A stretch of 64,000 bases of DNA. Source: GCA-2718815 sp963578105 (lineage in GTDB: Bacteria; Planctomycetota; Planctomycetia; Pirellulales; Pirellulaceae). Positions 45,683-54,096 of the stretch are shown one piece after another (within the stretch, counting starts at the first letter, position 1; every line of letters begins with the position of its first letter). Below the pieces are notes generated by a model. It had not been told where the DNA came from. It searched no databases and saw only the letters and a program-made list of their open reading frames with translations. A program made the position numbers and the translations under genes. The stretch lies in the NCBI GenBank assembly GCA_963578105.1, contig CAUZBP010000002.1, forward strand, positions 96,154 through 160,153, written 5' to 3'.

Positions 45683-46450
45683 ATGTCACACGAAAGTTCA
45701 ACTCCCATTCTCCGTTTTCTCATCGGAATGATATGTTTTACGTTCGGGATTTGTCATGTTGCGGCGACAGAGCCGGAGTGGACTGAATTGATCACGGATT
45801 CCGGACTGACCGGTTGGCGGCCGGTGAACGAAGAAGAACCCCACGAATGGCAGGCGGCGGAAGTGGTGGAATTGGATCCGCAGGACCAGCAGCGATTTTC
45901 TATGCGGCCGGGCAACGGTGTTCTGACCAATGCGCAACGGGCGGGAAAGACCCAGAATCTGCTCAGTGAGAAAAACTACGGCGATCTGGAGGCCCACATC
46001 GAATTTAATTTTCCCGGCGGGTCGAATTCAGGAGTGTTTTTTATGGCGCTCTATGAACTACAGGTTGCGGACAGCTATGGCAAAGCGGAGATTGTGTTTT
46101 CCGACTGCGGAGGTTTTTATGCTCGGCCTGTGGATGGTCAATGGGTGGGCGGGGTGGTACCGCTCACCAATGCTTGTCGACCTGCTGGAAAGTGGCAGAC
46201 GTACGATGTGAAGTTCCGTGCTCCTCGTTTCGACGCCGACGGTAACAAGACGGAGAATGCCAGGTTCCTCCAAGTGTTGCACAATGGTGTTTTGATTCAC
46301 CGGGACGTGGAGATGGAGGGGCCCAACAGTGCTCACCTGGACATCCCTGAAGCACCTGCGGGTCCGTTGATGTTACAAGGGGACCACGGCCCGATTGCCT
46401 ACCGAAACGTCCGGATTCGGGAAATCAGCTGGGATGATCGAGAGGATTGA
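45683..46450 (+). CDS. Secreted DUF1080 protein
   Basis: A 255-residue exported DUF1080 protein. The N-terminus is a signal peptide (LRFLIGMICFTFGICHVAA). Domain landmarks: LTGWRPVNE, GGSNSGVFFMALYELQVADSYG, FYARPVDGQWVGG, GKWQTYDVKFRAPRFD, VLHNGVLIHRDVEM, LMLQGDHGPIAYRNVRIRE. It is a single-domain form compared with the 41880 gene. ATG 45683 is preferred, with 45623 as an unlikely longer form. It follows the sialidase gene by 190 bp on the same strand. The family role in cleavage of 3-keto glycosides is inferred. Confidence 0.84.
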   Translation: MSHESSTPILRFLIGMICFTFGICHVAATEPEWTELITDSGLTGWRPVNEEEPHEWQAAEVVELDPQDQQRFSMRPGNGVLTNAQRAGKTQNLLSEKNYGDLEAHIEFNFPGGSNSGVFFMALYELQVADSYGKAEIVFSDCGGFYARPVDGQWVGGVVPLTNACRPAGKWQTYDVKFRAPRFDADGNKTENARFLQVLHNGVLIHRDVEMEGPNSAHLDIPEAPAGPLMLQGDHGPIAYRNVRIREISWDDRED

Positions 46451-46530
46451 CTGGTTCCCTCCCTTTTCCAGGTAAAGTCTCTCAGATGGAAAGAGTCCTC
46501 ATCAAACGTCACTTGTAAAAAGGACAGACC

Positions 46531-48021
46531 ATGTCGTGGCGCATCGCCGTCGGAGGTATTGAACACGAAACCACCACCTTCATTCCAGGTTCGACACCGT
46601 TGGAAAATTTTTCTCGACGGACGGTTCGAGGCGATTCATTGCTGGAACGGGGGGACGCGAATACGATCGTCGATGGGTTTGTAAAGGGCGTTGGGCAATG
46701 TGGGATGCAGGTGGTGCCGCTCTTGTGGGCCAAAGGCGATTCGGGCGGACCGGCCAGTCAGGCCACCTTTGAAACACTGGCTCATGATCTACTGAACTGT
46801 TTGAGTCAGTCGCTGCCCGTCGACGGGATACTGCTGAGTTTACATGGTTCGTTTGCAGCCGAAGGGTTCGATGATGGTGATGGAGAAATCTTGCGTCGAG
46901 TGCGTGAAATGGTCGGGCCTGCCTGCCCGATCATGGCCGTCCACGATCTTCACAGCAACATTTCCAGCCAAATGGTTGAAATGGCGGACGTGTTAATGAT
47001 CGAGCGAACATATCCCCACGTGGATATGGCGCAGAGGGCGATGGAGACGGCGCATTTGATGGCACGCACTTTGGCAGGCGAGGTCCGGCCTACCATGGCC
47101 TATCGCTCCCTGCCCTTGTTGTGGGCGGCCCCCAAGATGATTGACGCCGAGGTGCCGATGTCCGACGCCGTCATGCAACTGACACGGTTCGATGAAAAGC
47201 CGGGTGTGCTGTCCGCCAGTATTGGTGTCGGTTACCAGTGGATCGACCACCCTTTGGTTGGAGCCTCGACGATTGTTGTTACCGATGATAACAAGAGTCA
47301 AGCTGTAGAACTTGCGGACGAATTGGCTGGTTGGATTTGGGATCGCCGCGCAGACTGGCAGCGAGAGTCTCTTTCTCCAGAGTCGGCTTTGCAACTGGGT
47401 GAAGAGGCAGGGTGCTATCCGGTTGTTCTAGCCGACCAGGGGGATAACACGGGTGGCGGTGCTCCTGGCGACGGCACGGAGATTTTACGATTGTTCTTAG
47501 AAAGGGACTTTCAGCAGGCCGCGGTGCTGTACATGGTCGATCCCGAGGCGGCGGAATTTGTCCACGCAGCAGGGGGCGGGACGACAGTAGATGTTCAGGT
47601 GGGTGGCAAGTCACATCCACTGCTGGGACCGCCCGTCGCCATGCAGGCTGAAGTTCTGTCGCTCTCGGACGGTTGCTTCACTTACGATGGTCCGATGTGG
47701 GCGGGGGTGAAGGCCAACCTGGGTAAGTCAGCTCTTTTACGGCAGCGCGGTGTGCATGTGATTGTCACCAGCAGGCCGGCTCAGCCCATCGACCTGGCCT
47801 TTGCACGGAGTCTGGGTTTGGACTGTTGCCAGATGCGTTACATCTGCGTCAAGTCGACGGGCCACTTTCGCAGTGGTTTCGGACCGATCGCCGGTTCGAT
47901 TTACAATGTCGATTCTGCCAGCCTCCTGTCACAAGACTTCTCCCAGCTCCCGTATACCCGTCTGGGGCGTAGAATGTACCCACTGCACGACGATGTGACT
48001 GTTGATTGGTCACGAAGTTGA
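46531..48021 (+). CDS. M81-family metallopeptidase (MlrC-like)
   Basis: A 496-residue protein of the MlrC/M81 group, named after microcystinase C, which hydrolyses linearised cyclic peptides. Seen: GGIEHETTTFIPG at the N-terminus, HGSFAAEGFDDGDGEIL, AVHDLHSNIS (metal-binding DLHxN), ERTYPHVDM, and ADQGDNTGGGAPGDGTEIL, the family-specific loop. No signal peptide. Most M81 proteins outside mlr clusters have unknown substrates and sit near amino-acid or peptide metabolism genes; here it precedes the DgcN/DgcA-like pair by about 440 bp, separated by a probable terminator. A role on peptides with D-residues is a guess. Confidence 0.84.
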   Translation: MSWRIAVGGIEHETTTFIPGSTPLENFSRRTVRGDSLLERGDANTIVDGFVKGVGQCGMQVVPLLWAKGDSGGPASQATFETLAHDLLNCLSQSLPVDGILLSLHGSFAAEGFDDGDGEILRRVREMVGPACPIMAVHDLHSNISSQMVEMADVLMIERTYPHVDMAQRAMETAHLMARTLAGEVRPTMAYRSLPLLWAAPKMIDAEVPMSDAVMQLTRFDEKPGVLSASIGVGYQWIDHPLVGASTIVVTDDNKSQAVELADELAGWIWDRRADWQRESLSPESALQLGEEAGCYPVVLADQGDNTGGGAPGDGTEILRLFLERDFQQAAVLYMVDPEAAEFVHAAGGGTTVDVQVGGKSHPLLGPPVAMQAEVLSLSDGCFTYDGPMWAGVKANLGKSALLRQRGVHVIVTSRPAQPIDLAFARSLGLDCCQMRYICVKSTGHFRSGFGPIAGSIYNVDSASLLSQDFSQLPYTRLGRRMYPLHDDVTVDWSRS

Positions 48022-48465
48022 TCCGAGGTGGTTGGGCATTTCAGCAACTGTTTTTCCGAAAAAGAACCGTTGCGGCATTTCTCATGCGAAAGGGGAATGC
48101 CTTTCCTGTTGAGACTTGATAAGCGAGGAAAACCTAGGCCCGGACGAGTTTTTGGCAGATGGACCGGGAGTGTTGATACGGTTCACCAATGGGGATGAAA
48201 CTTGTCAGGCATGTCGTTCCACGATCATCTGTTTCGCCTTCGCCCCGGGGACCCCTGTTTGCTCATTCACCAAAAATCTTGTGCACTTGTTGGTGTTGCC
48301 CGTGCGGAGCGGTTCGCTGACGGGTTCGATTTTTTTTTAGCCGGTAACGTAGGTGACTCGAGAATCGGTAGGGGCGTTTGACGGTACCGCTTCTACCCGT
48401 CAAGTTGGTAATCTGCTAAATTGCCTCTCGTCGAAGTCTGACGGCGTTTATCGTAAGAGGGAGTC
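48022..48465 (+). other. Intergenic region with a terminator
   Basis: 444 bp between the M81 gene and the DgcN-like gene. The only clear element is the terminator at 48299-48338. The promoter for the downstream pair should lie in the 125 bp between them, but was not defined. Confidence 0.4.
48299..48338 (+). terminator. Rho-independent terminator candidate
   Basis: CCCGT (48299-48303) pairs with ACGGG (48320-48324), with AGCG/CGCT pairing inside, and a run of nine T follows at 48330-48338. This is a good shape for a plus-strand terminator and would separate the M81 gene from the DgcN/DgcA-like pair. Confidence 0.55.
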
Positions 48466-49509
48466 ATGAGTCGCGCAAACCATCGACGCATAGTCATTCT
48501 TGCCGCCGGGCGGTTGGATCCGTTTACGGCCAAAACCACCGCCGGAATCATCCGCTACCGTGGCGAAGAGGTGGTGGGTGTACTGGATCCGGAGCATGCC
48601 GGTCAGCCGCTCGAAGAGCTGATAGGTGTCGGAAAAGATATCCCCATCGTGGCGGAATTGTCTCAGCTGGATGATCTTGAGCCGGACATGCTCATCATCG
48701 GCGTGGCCACCCCCGGCGGGCAACTTCCGGAAGCGTGGCGGTCCATTCTCTGTGAGGCACTGGAACGTGGGATGGAAATTGTAAACGGTTTGCACACGAT
48801 GCTGGCCGATGATCCACAGCTCTCGTCGCTAGCTGCTGAACAAGACGTAAGGATCTGGGATGTCCGTCGGCCGCCGGATCAATTGGAAGTAGGAATGGCC
48901 CGGGCCAGATCGATTTCTGCCAACATTGTGCTGACCGTCGGGAGCGACTGCAATCTCGGGAAAAAAATCACCGCCATCGAAATCGCTAACGAACTGCAGC
49001 AACGGGGCCGGCAAGCCTGCTTTCTTCCGACAGGGCAGACAGGGATCATGATTACGGGTTCCGGAATCGCCATCGATCGCGTCATTTCTGATTTCGTATC
49101 GGGCGCCGTCGAACGCATGGTGCTGGCAGCCAAACAACATGACTGGATCATTGTCGAAGGACAGGGGGCAATCTTCCATCCTTCGTATTCTGCGGTAACG
49201 CTGGGTTTGATGCACGGTGCTTGTCCCGGAGCGATGGTGTTGTGCCACCAGCCGAGCCGCGGCATGCTGCGCCATACGGAAATACCCATTCCGGCGCTGG
49301 AGGAGTTGATCGACATGCATCAGCGTTTGCTGCAACCGATCGTGGAGTCAAAAGTTATTGGTCTGTCCCTGAATTGTTTCGATCTTTCTGAAGCGGATGC
49401 GAAAGCCGCTGTCCAGATGGTTCAGGAGCAGCAAGCGTTGCCCACGACGGATGTTGTGCGGTATGGTGCCGGACCACTTGTCGATGCACTATTGGACCAT
49501 TTTGATTAA
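48466..49509 (+). CDS. dgcN: DUF1611 protein, DgcN-like N-acyltransferase
   Basis: A 347-residue protein of the DUF1611 family. The N-terminal Rossmann-like part includes IVNGLHTMLADDP; the C-terminal part has a P-loop-like motif GSDCNLGKKIT (159-169), QGAIFHPSYSAVTLGLMHGACP and a conserved CHQPSR. In marine gammaproteobacteria and relatives a DUF1611 enzyme, DgcN, N-acylates D-glutamate before epimerisation by DgcA, so a pair of this kind converts D-Glu to L-Glu. The next gene is an MLE-type dipeptide-epimerase-like enzyme, as expected for DgcA, supporting the call. The AGAGGGAGTC ribosome site precedes ATG 48466. Function by analogy; substrate could also be another D-amino acid. Confidence 0.78.
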   Translation: MSRANHRRIVILAAGRLDPFTAKTTAGIIRYRGEEVVGVLDPEHAGQPLEELIGVGKDIPIVAELSQLDDLEPDMLIIGVATPGGQLPEAWRSILCEALERGMEIVNGLHTMLADDPQLSSLAAEQDVRIWDVRRPPDQLEVGMARARSISANIVLTVGSDCNLGKKITAIEIANELQQRGRQACFLPTGQTGIMITGSGIAIDRVISDFVSGAVERMVLAAKQHDWIIVEGQGAIFHPSYSAVTLGLMHGACPGAMVLCHQPSRGMLRHTEIPIPALEELIDMHQRLLQPIVESKVIGLSLNCFDLSEADAKAAVQMVQEQQALPTTDVVRYGAGPLVDALLDHFD

Positions 49510-49670
49510 TTTCGATAGATTCATTACGGTTGTGGGATCTGCGGGCCAGTGGTTGAAAGGTCGGCTCATGAAAACTGACCCCCCCTCTTCCGACCAACGG
49601 GCGGGATTTCTATGCTCCTCCACATTGTGAAACGTTTCGGTCTTTACCTGCGGTGTTCGCTCCATCCCAT

Positions 49671-50687
49671 ATGAAACTTACCTATCGACCATTACCGCTT
49701 GAACTGCGTGATACGTTCCGTATCACGCGCGAAGCCAGCGACCATCGCGACAACGTTTTGGTCAGGCTGGTTGACCGGACCGGTGCCGAAGGTCTTGGCG
49801 AAGCTGCACCCAGTCGTTTTTACAGCCAGACTGCCGCATCCGTGACTCAGCAGCTGGCAGACGTCAGTTTGTCAGACGTTGTTGACCCTTTGTTTTTAGA
49901 CGACATTCTCGCGCCGCTGCGCGTACAACTTCAAGACCATAGTTCGGCGATGGCCGGGATTGATATAGCGCTCCATGATCTCATGGGAAAAAAATTGGGA
50001 CTTCCTTTGTATCGTCTGTTAGGGCTCAATCCCAACAAGGTTCCTGCGACGTCGTTTACGATCGGCATTGCGTCACTCGACGAAATTCGCCGTAAGACGG
50101 AGGCAGCTGCCGGTTATCCGATTCTGAAAGTCAAATTGGGGGCTGACAACGATCGAGAAATTATTTCGACGATTCGCGAGGTAAGCTCAGCGGCCCTGCG
50201 CATCGACGCCAACGCTGCCTGGACCGTGGAGGAAACACTGGCCAATGCACGCTGGCTTCAGGACGAAGGCGTTGAACTGCTGGAACAACCGCTGCCGAAA
50301 AACGACTTGGACGGATACCGGCGGCTGATGGATTCAACGCCGTTGCCGATCATTGCCGATGAAAGTGCTTGTACTCCGGAGGACGTCGTGCGTTTACGGG
50401 GATGTGTTCACGGTGTGAACATCAAGTTGAGCAAATGCGGAGGCCTGCGGCCCGCACTGCAAATGATTCACATTGCTCGAGCCCAGGATATGCAGGTCAT
50501 GATCGGTTGCTTTATCGAATCTAGTCTCGGTATCGCGGCTGCCGCACACCTTTTACCACTCTGCGATTACGCGGACCTGGACGGACATTTGTTGATCAGT
50601 CATGATCCCTTCCGCGGCTTGGAGGTGGAAAATGCAAAACTCATTCTTCCCGATCGACCCGGCATCGGTGTTTGGGCATCTGAATAG
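49671..50687 (+). CDS. dgcA: DgcA-like / dipeptide-epimerase family enolase enzyme
   Basis: A 338-residue enolase-superfamily enzyme. LKVKLG (K153, K155), RIDANAAW (D179), LEQPL (E205), IADES (D230), and NIKLSKCGG (K252, K255) give the two-lysine arrangement of 1,1-proton-transfer epimerases. The DLDGH motif (302-306) matches the DxD that fixes the alpha-ammonium group in dipeptide epimerases. Together with the DUF1611 gene 161 bp upstream this fits DgcA, which epimerises N-acyl-D-glutamate; a dipeptide epimerase is the alternative. The first codons contain a nine-base-pair perfect inverted repeat, and two strong hairpins follow the gene. Confidence 0.8.
   Translation: MKLTYRPLPLELRDTFRITREASDHRDNVLVRLVDRTGAEGLGEAAPSRFYSQTAASVTQQLADVSLSDVVDPLFLDDILAPLRVQLQDHSSAMAGIDIALHDLMGKKLGLPLYRLLGLNPNKVPATSFTIGIASLDEIRRKTEAAAGYPILKVKLGADNDREIISTIREVSSAALRIDANAAWTVEETLANARWLQDEGVELLEQPLPKNDLDGYRRLMDSTPLPIIADESACTPEDVVRLRGCVHGVNIKLSKCGGLRPALQMIHIARAQDMQVMIGCFIESSLGIAAAAHLLPLCDYADLDGHLLISHDPFRGLEVENAKLILPDRPGIGVWASE
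49706..49728 (+). promoter_or_regulatory. Perfect inverted repeat inside the start of the dgcA-like gene
   Basis: GCGTGATAC and GTATCACGC form a nine-base-pair stem with a GTTCC loop, covering codons 12-20 of the gene. In mRNA this hairpin stands just behind the ribosome initiation site, where it could limit translation; as DNA it is also a good dimeric-protein operator. The encoded residues (LRDTFRIT) are family-like, so coincidence remains possible. Confidence 0.4.
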
Positions 50688-50712
50688 ATGCCGCAGAAAG
50701 TCCGGGGTGCCG

Positions 50713-50738
50713 CTTTGATCCTGGCGGCAGGATCAAAG
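50713..50738 (+). terminator. Strong hairpin after the dgcA-like gene
   Basis: CTTTGATCCTG and CAGGATCAAAG form a perfect eleven-base-pair stem with a GCGG tetraloop, starting 26 bp after the stop. No T-run follows, so it may stabilise the 3' end or act as a factor-assisted terminator. Confidence 0.5.
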
Positions 50739-50748
50739 TGCCGCCCGA

Positions 50749-50778
50749 CCGGCCGACCCGACAGCGAGAATCGGCCGG
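50749..50778 (+). repeat. Second inverted repeat downstream of dgcA-like gene
   Basis: CCGGCCGA and TCGGCCGG are perfect complements, eight bases each, with a 14-base loop. The element lies ten bases after the first hairpin and about 120 bp before the DUF1501 ATG; an A-run follows it on the plus strand. With the previous hairpin it makes a structured intergenic RNA. Confidence 0.5.
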
Positions 50779-50899
50779 AAAAATCACTGTTGATCGACCC
50801 GTCAGTTCACGCTGAAAAGTTTTCGTGCTAAACTAGAATCCTCGGGTTTAATTTAGAAATGAAACGGGTGCTAGAACCAGCCTTCGGGAACCTATTATC

Positions 50900-52339
50900 A
50901 TGTCTGCCCATCCTGTTGACCAATACATCTCGTTGGAAACTCGCCGCCAGTTCTTCGGCAAAACCGGAAAGGGTCTTGGAGCTGCGGCCTTGGCTGCTTT
51001 GCTTGGGCGTGGCGCGGACTCCAGGGGTTCCACGCCCGGTACCGGCGCCTTTACCCCGCGCGCAAAACGGGTTATCTGGCTTTTTATGGCTGGCGCCCCT
51101 TCGCAACTGGACACCTTTGATTACAAGCCGGAGATGGCGGACTGGTTCAACAAGGATTTGCCTGAGTCGGTGCGCCGGGGACAGCGACTGACAACGATGA
51201 CGGCTTCACAGGCCCGCTTTCCAGTGGTGCCTTCGATGTTCAAATTTAATCAACACGGAGAATCTGGAAAACGCATCAGCGAGTTGCTGCCCAAGACGGG
51301 TTCGATGGCGGACGAACTGGCGTTCATCCACACGATGTGGACCGAGGCGATCAATCATGACCCGGCAATCACGTACATTCAGACCGGTAATCAGATTCCC
51401 GGCCGACCGAGCCTGGGGGCGTGGCTCAGTTACGGTTTGGGGTCGATGAATCGCAACCTGCCTGAATTTGTGGTTCTTAACTGCGAGCCGCGCGGCCAGG
51501 CGCTCTACTCCCGGCTTTGGGGCAGTGGCTTTCTGCCTTCTAAGCATGCGGGGGTGGCCTTTCGGGCTCAAGGTGATCCGGTGCTCTACCTGTCCAATCC
51601 CGGAGGTGTCAGTTCCGAAATTCGGCGCATGATGCTCGATCGATTGCAAACGATGAATCGACGGATTTATGACGAAGTCGGCGACCCGGAAACCCATGCG
51701 AGAATCGCGCAATATGAGATGGCGTTTCGGATGCAGGCGTCCGTCCCCGAATTGGTCGACATTTCTGAAGAACCCAAGCATGTTCTTGATTTGTACGGTG
51801 ACGAGGTACAGGAACCCGGCACCTTTGCTTCGAATTGTCTCCTGGCTCGTCGGATGGCCGAGCGCGGTGTCCGTTTTGTGCAGATTTTTCACCGTGGCTG
51901 GGATCACCATGCCAGCTTGCCGAAGATGATACGGCGGCAAACATCGGAGGTCGACCGGCCCGCCTGGGCGCTGGTGACCGACTTGAAACGGCGTGGTCTG
52001 CTGGATGACACACTCGTGATTTGGGGTGGCGAGTTCGGGCGCACCATTTATTGCCAGGGACCGTTGAAGAATGCTGACTATGGACGTGACCATCACCCCA
52101 AGTGCTACAGCATGTGGTTGGCTGGCGGCGGGATTTCAGGTGGCGTCTCCCATGGGGAGACTGACGAGTTTGGATACAATGTGGCGCGAGACCCGGTCCA
52201 TATCCGCGACTTGAACGCCACGATCCTGCACCTGTTGGGGATCGACCATGAACAATTCACGGTCAAATATCGTGGGCTCGATGAGCGGCTCACGGGTGTT
52301 CAGGAAAAAGCACAGGTTGTCCGGAATATTCTGGCCTGA
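50900..52339 (+). CDS. DUF1501 family protein
   Basis: A 479-residue DUF1501 protein. It has a Tat-like leader (ETRRQFFGKTGKGLGAAALAALLG), KRVIWLFMAGAPSQLDTFDYKP, EFVVLNCEPRG, FHRGWDHHASLP and IWGGEFGRTIYC, all family landmarks; the GEFGRT segment mirrors sulfatase-like metal-binding loops. In planctomycetes it is usually the second gene of a DUF1549/DUF1553-DUF1501 operon; here no such partner precedes it, since a structured intergenic region and the dgcA-like gene do. It differs considerably from the DUF1501 protein at 22363, so the two are from separate subgroups. Function of the family unknown. Confidence 0.87.
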   Translation: MSAHPVDQYISLETRRQFFGKTGKGLGAAALAALLGRGADSRGSTPGTGAFTPRAKRVIWLFMAGAPSQLDTFDYKPEMADWFNKDLPESVRRGQRLTTMTASQARFPVVPSMFKFNQHGESGKRISELLPKTGSMADELAFIHTMWTEAINHDPAITYIQTGNQIPGRPSLGAWLSYGLGSMNRNLPEFVVLNCEPRGQALYSRLWGSGFLPSKHAGVAFRAQGDPVLYLSNPGGVSSEIRRMMLDRLQTMNRRIYDEVGDPETHARIAQYEMAFRMQASVPELVDISEEPKHVLDLYGDEVQEPGTFASNCLLARRMAERGVRFVQIFHRGWDHHASLPKMIRRQTSEVDRPAWALVTDLKRRGLLDDTLVIWGGEFGRTIYCQGPLKNADYGRDHHPKCYSMWLAGGGISGGVSHGETDEFGYNVARDPVHIRDLNATILHLLGIDHEQFTVKYRGLDERLTGVQEKAQVVRNILA

Positions 52340-52612
52340 AACCGGTAGGTGCTTGTTGAGGTGTTGCCCCACGTGTCGCGGTCCCGCTGCCTCACTATTT
52401 TGGGACTGACGGATCAGGGGAACAGGTTGGACAGGGAATCTGATTCACCCCGCATCACGAGGAAACGAGCACATCATGAACGGCCAAAATCAAACGCTCT
52501 CATCAGCACCCGTCGCCAACTGTTTGTTGATAACGTCATCATTCTGTAATTTTCGACGGTGATTCAGTCCGCCACGAAATGAGTTGGCGCAAAACCTCGT
52601 GGGCGAAGAGCT

Positions 52613-53746
52613 TCAATTGGAAGTTTGCGCTCCTTCTGCTTGGACTTGTTGGATACGCTGCAGTCGGTGTTGAAGGTATGTTTTGCTGACGGCGTTCAGT
52701 GTGGCCAGAGCCTCCGGTGGCAGTTCCAGTTGTGTGCCGCCAAAATTCTCTTCAACGTGTTCAGGAGATTCGGCGCCTCCTAAAACACTGGTGACTTCCG
52801 GATGTGCCAGTACCCAGGCGATACAGACCTGGGGCCGAGTAGCACCCAGCTCGCGGGCCACTTTGTCCAGAGCGCGGACGACGGGTGTTTTTGCTTTGCC
52901 GAGTTTGTCTTCTCGTCCCGGAGAAAGTTGTCCTTCATTTTGGGGGCTGAAGGCCAGCATTCCCAAATTGTTTCTGCGGATGACCTTGAACAGGTCAGGA
53001 TCCTGACGTTCGCCCACGGCGATGTGAAAGTAATCCTCGGTTCCTGCGATGGAAGACTGGCCGCTTTGGGTATCGGCGATCTCACAGAAGCGTGTAACCT
53101 GTTGCGCTGAAAAATTGGAGACGCCCCAGTAACGAGTCTTTCCGGACTGTACGAGTTTGTCCATCCACTCGGCCAGCTGTTCCGCAGGCGTCGTCCCGTC
53201 CCAATCGTGAAACAGGTACAGATCCACGTAGTCGGTACCCAGTCGTTTCAGGCTGCCTTCCAGTTTGTTGAACAGAATCTCCTCGCTGAAAGTGATGGGT
53301 CCCCCGAGTTTGAATTTATTGGGATCCGGGTCTTGTATGGTTGCCGAACTGGGTGCGGCTTTGGTGCAGAGAACGACCTCGTCGCGACGTCCTCGAATGG
53401 CTCGTCCCAGAACGGTTTCGGAACCGCCCCGACCATACGCTTCTGCACTGTCAAAAAAGTTGATTCCCACGTCCAGGCAGCGATGCAGGATGGCACGTCC
53501 CTCGGGACGATCGTCGCGTGGAACCTGGCGGAAGGCGGTACCTTGGCAATAACGGGTTACGTACAGGTCGGTCTTCCCGAATCGCACGAGTCGATTGGAA
53601 CGCGTCTTCGCTGCGGTGGACACGCTGGCCGTCAAGGTTCCGCCGATTGCAGTGCTACAGTACTTCAGAAAATTCCGTCGCGTTCGACAATTGGGAACAC
53701 CGCTAAGGGTGTCGAACGAGCGGCAGTCACTTGGTTTGGTACTCAC
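52613..53746 (-). CDS. Tat-exported aldo/keto reductase
   Basis: A 377-residue protein with a twin-arginine leader (TRRNFLKYCSTAIGG, residues 22-36) in front of an aldo/keto reductase barrel. Catalytic residues: the Asp and Tyr in FDSAEAYGRGGSE, Lys in CTKAAP and His in LFHDWDG. The NADPH-binding end (SVLGGAESPEHVEEN) is present. An exported AKR must obtain folded cofactor-loaded protein through Tat, which fits the leader. It starts with GTG at 53746. Substrate unknown; quinone- or carbohydrate-derived carbonyls are possible. Monocistronic and convergent with the DUF1501 gene. Confidence 0.83.
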   Translation of the reverse strand: MSTKPSDCRSFDTLSGVPNCRTRRNFLKYCSTAIGGTLTASVSTAAKTRSNRLVRFGKTDLYVTRYCQGTAFRQVPRDDRPEGRAILHRCLDVGINFFDSAEAYGRGGSETVLGRAIRGRRDEVVLCTKAAPSSATIQDPDPNKFKLGGPITFSEEILFNKLEGSLKRLGTDYVDLYLFHDWDGTTPAEQLAEWMDKLVQSGKTRYWGVSNFSAQQVTRFCEIADTQSGQSSIAGTEDYFHIAVGERQDPDLFKVIRRNNLGMLAFSPQNEGQLSPGREDKLGKAKTPVVRALDKVARELGATRPQVCIAWVLAHPEVTSVLGGAESPEHVEENFGGTQLELPPEALATLNAVSKTYLQHRLQRIQQVQAEGAQTSN

Positions 53747-54096
53747 CCTGCGAGCCTTTGCTACATGCGATAGAGGTTAGGGAAGGCATTGAAACATCCA
53801 GGGCTAAGTCTATAGTGATGTTTCGACCAGCAGTAGTAGCTGACAGCGTAACGCGTGGTCCGGCGAGGTTGCCTCAGCCTCGTGATAACAAGGCGAAAGC
53901 GGTTGAAGCACAGGGACGAACTCACCCTCCTTCAGGATACTCACGTATGTTATCATCGTAAAGCACGCCAGCATCAGGGCCAACACAAACTCGATATTAA
54001 GAACATCGCACTAGGCAAACGGGTCTTGGACACGAAGAATCTGGAAAACAGAATCCCGTGCGTCGGTCTGTTTTCAGACAGCGGAGAAACTCGGGC
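53747..54096. other. Divergent intergenic region before class III aminotransferase
   Basis: 350 bp between two divergent genes. A five-base-pair CGAGG/CCTCG inverted repeat is seen near 53861-53882. No gene. Confidence 0.35.

Noticed and set aside
51206..52096. Long open frame opposite the DUF1501 gene
   Set aside because: Shadow of a well supported gene on the other strand; its protein has no family character.
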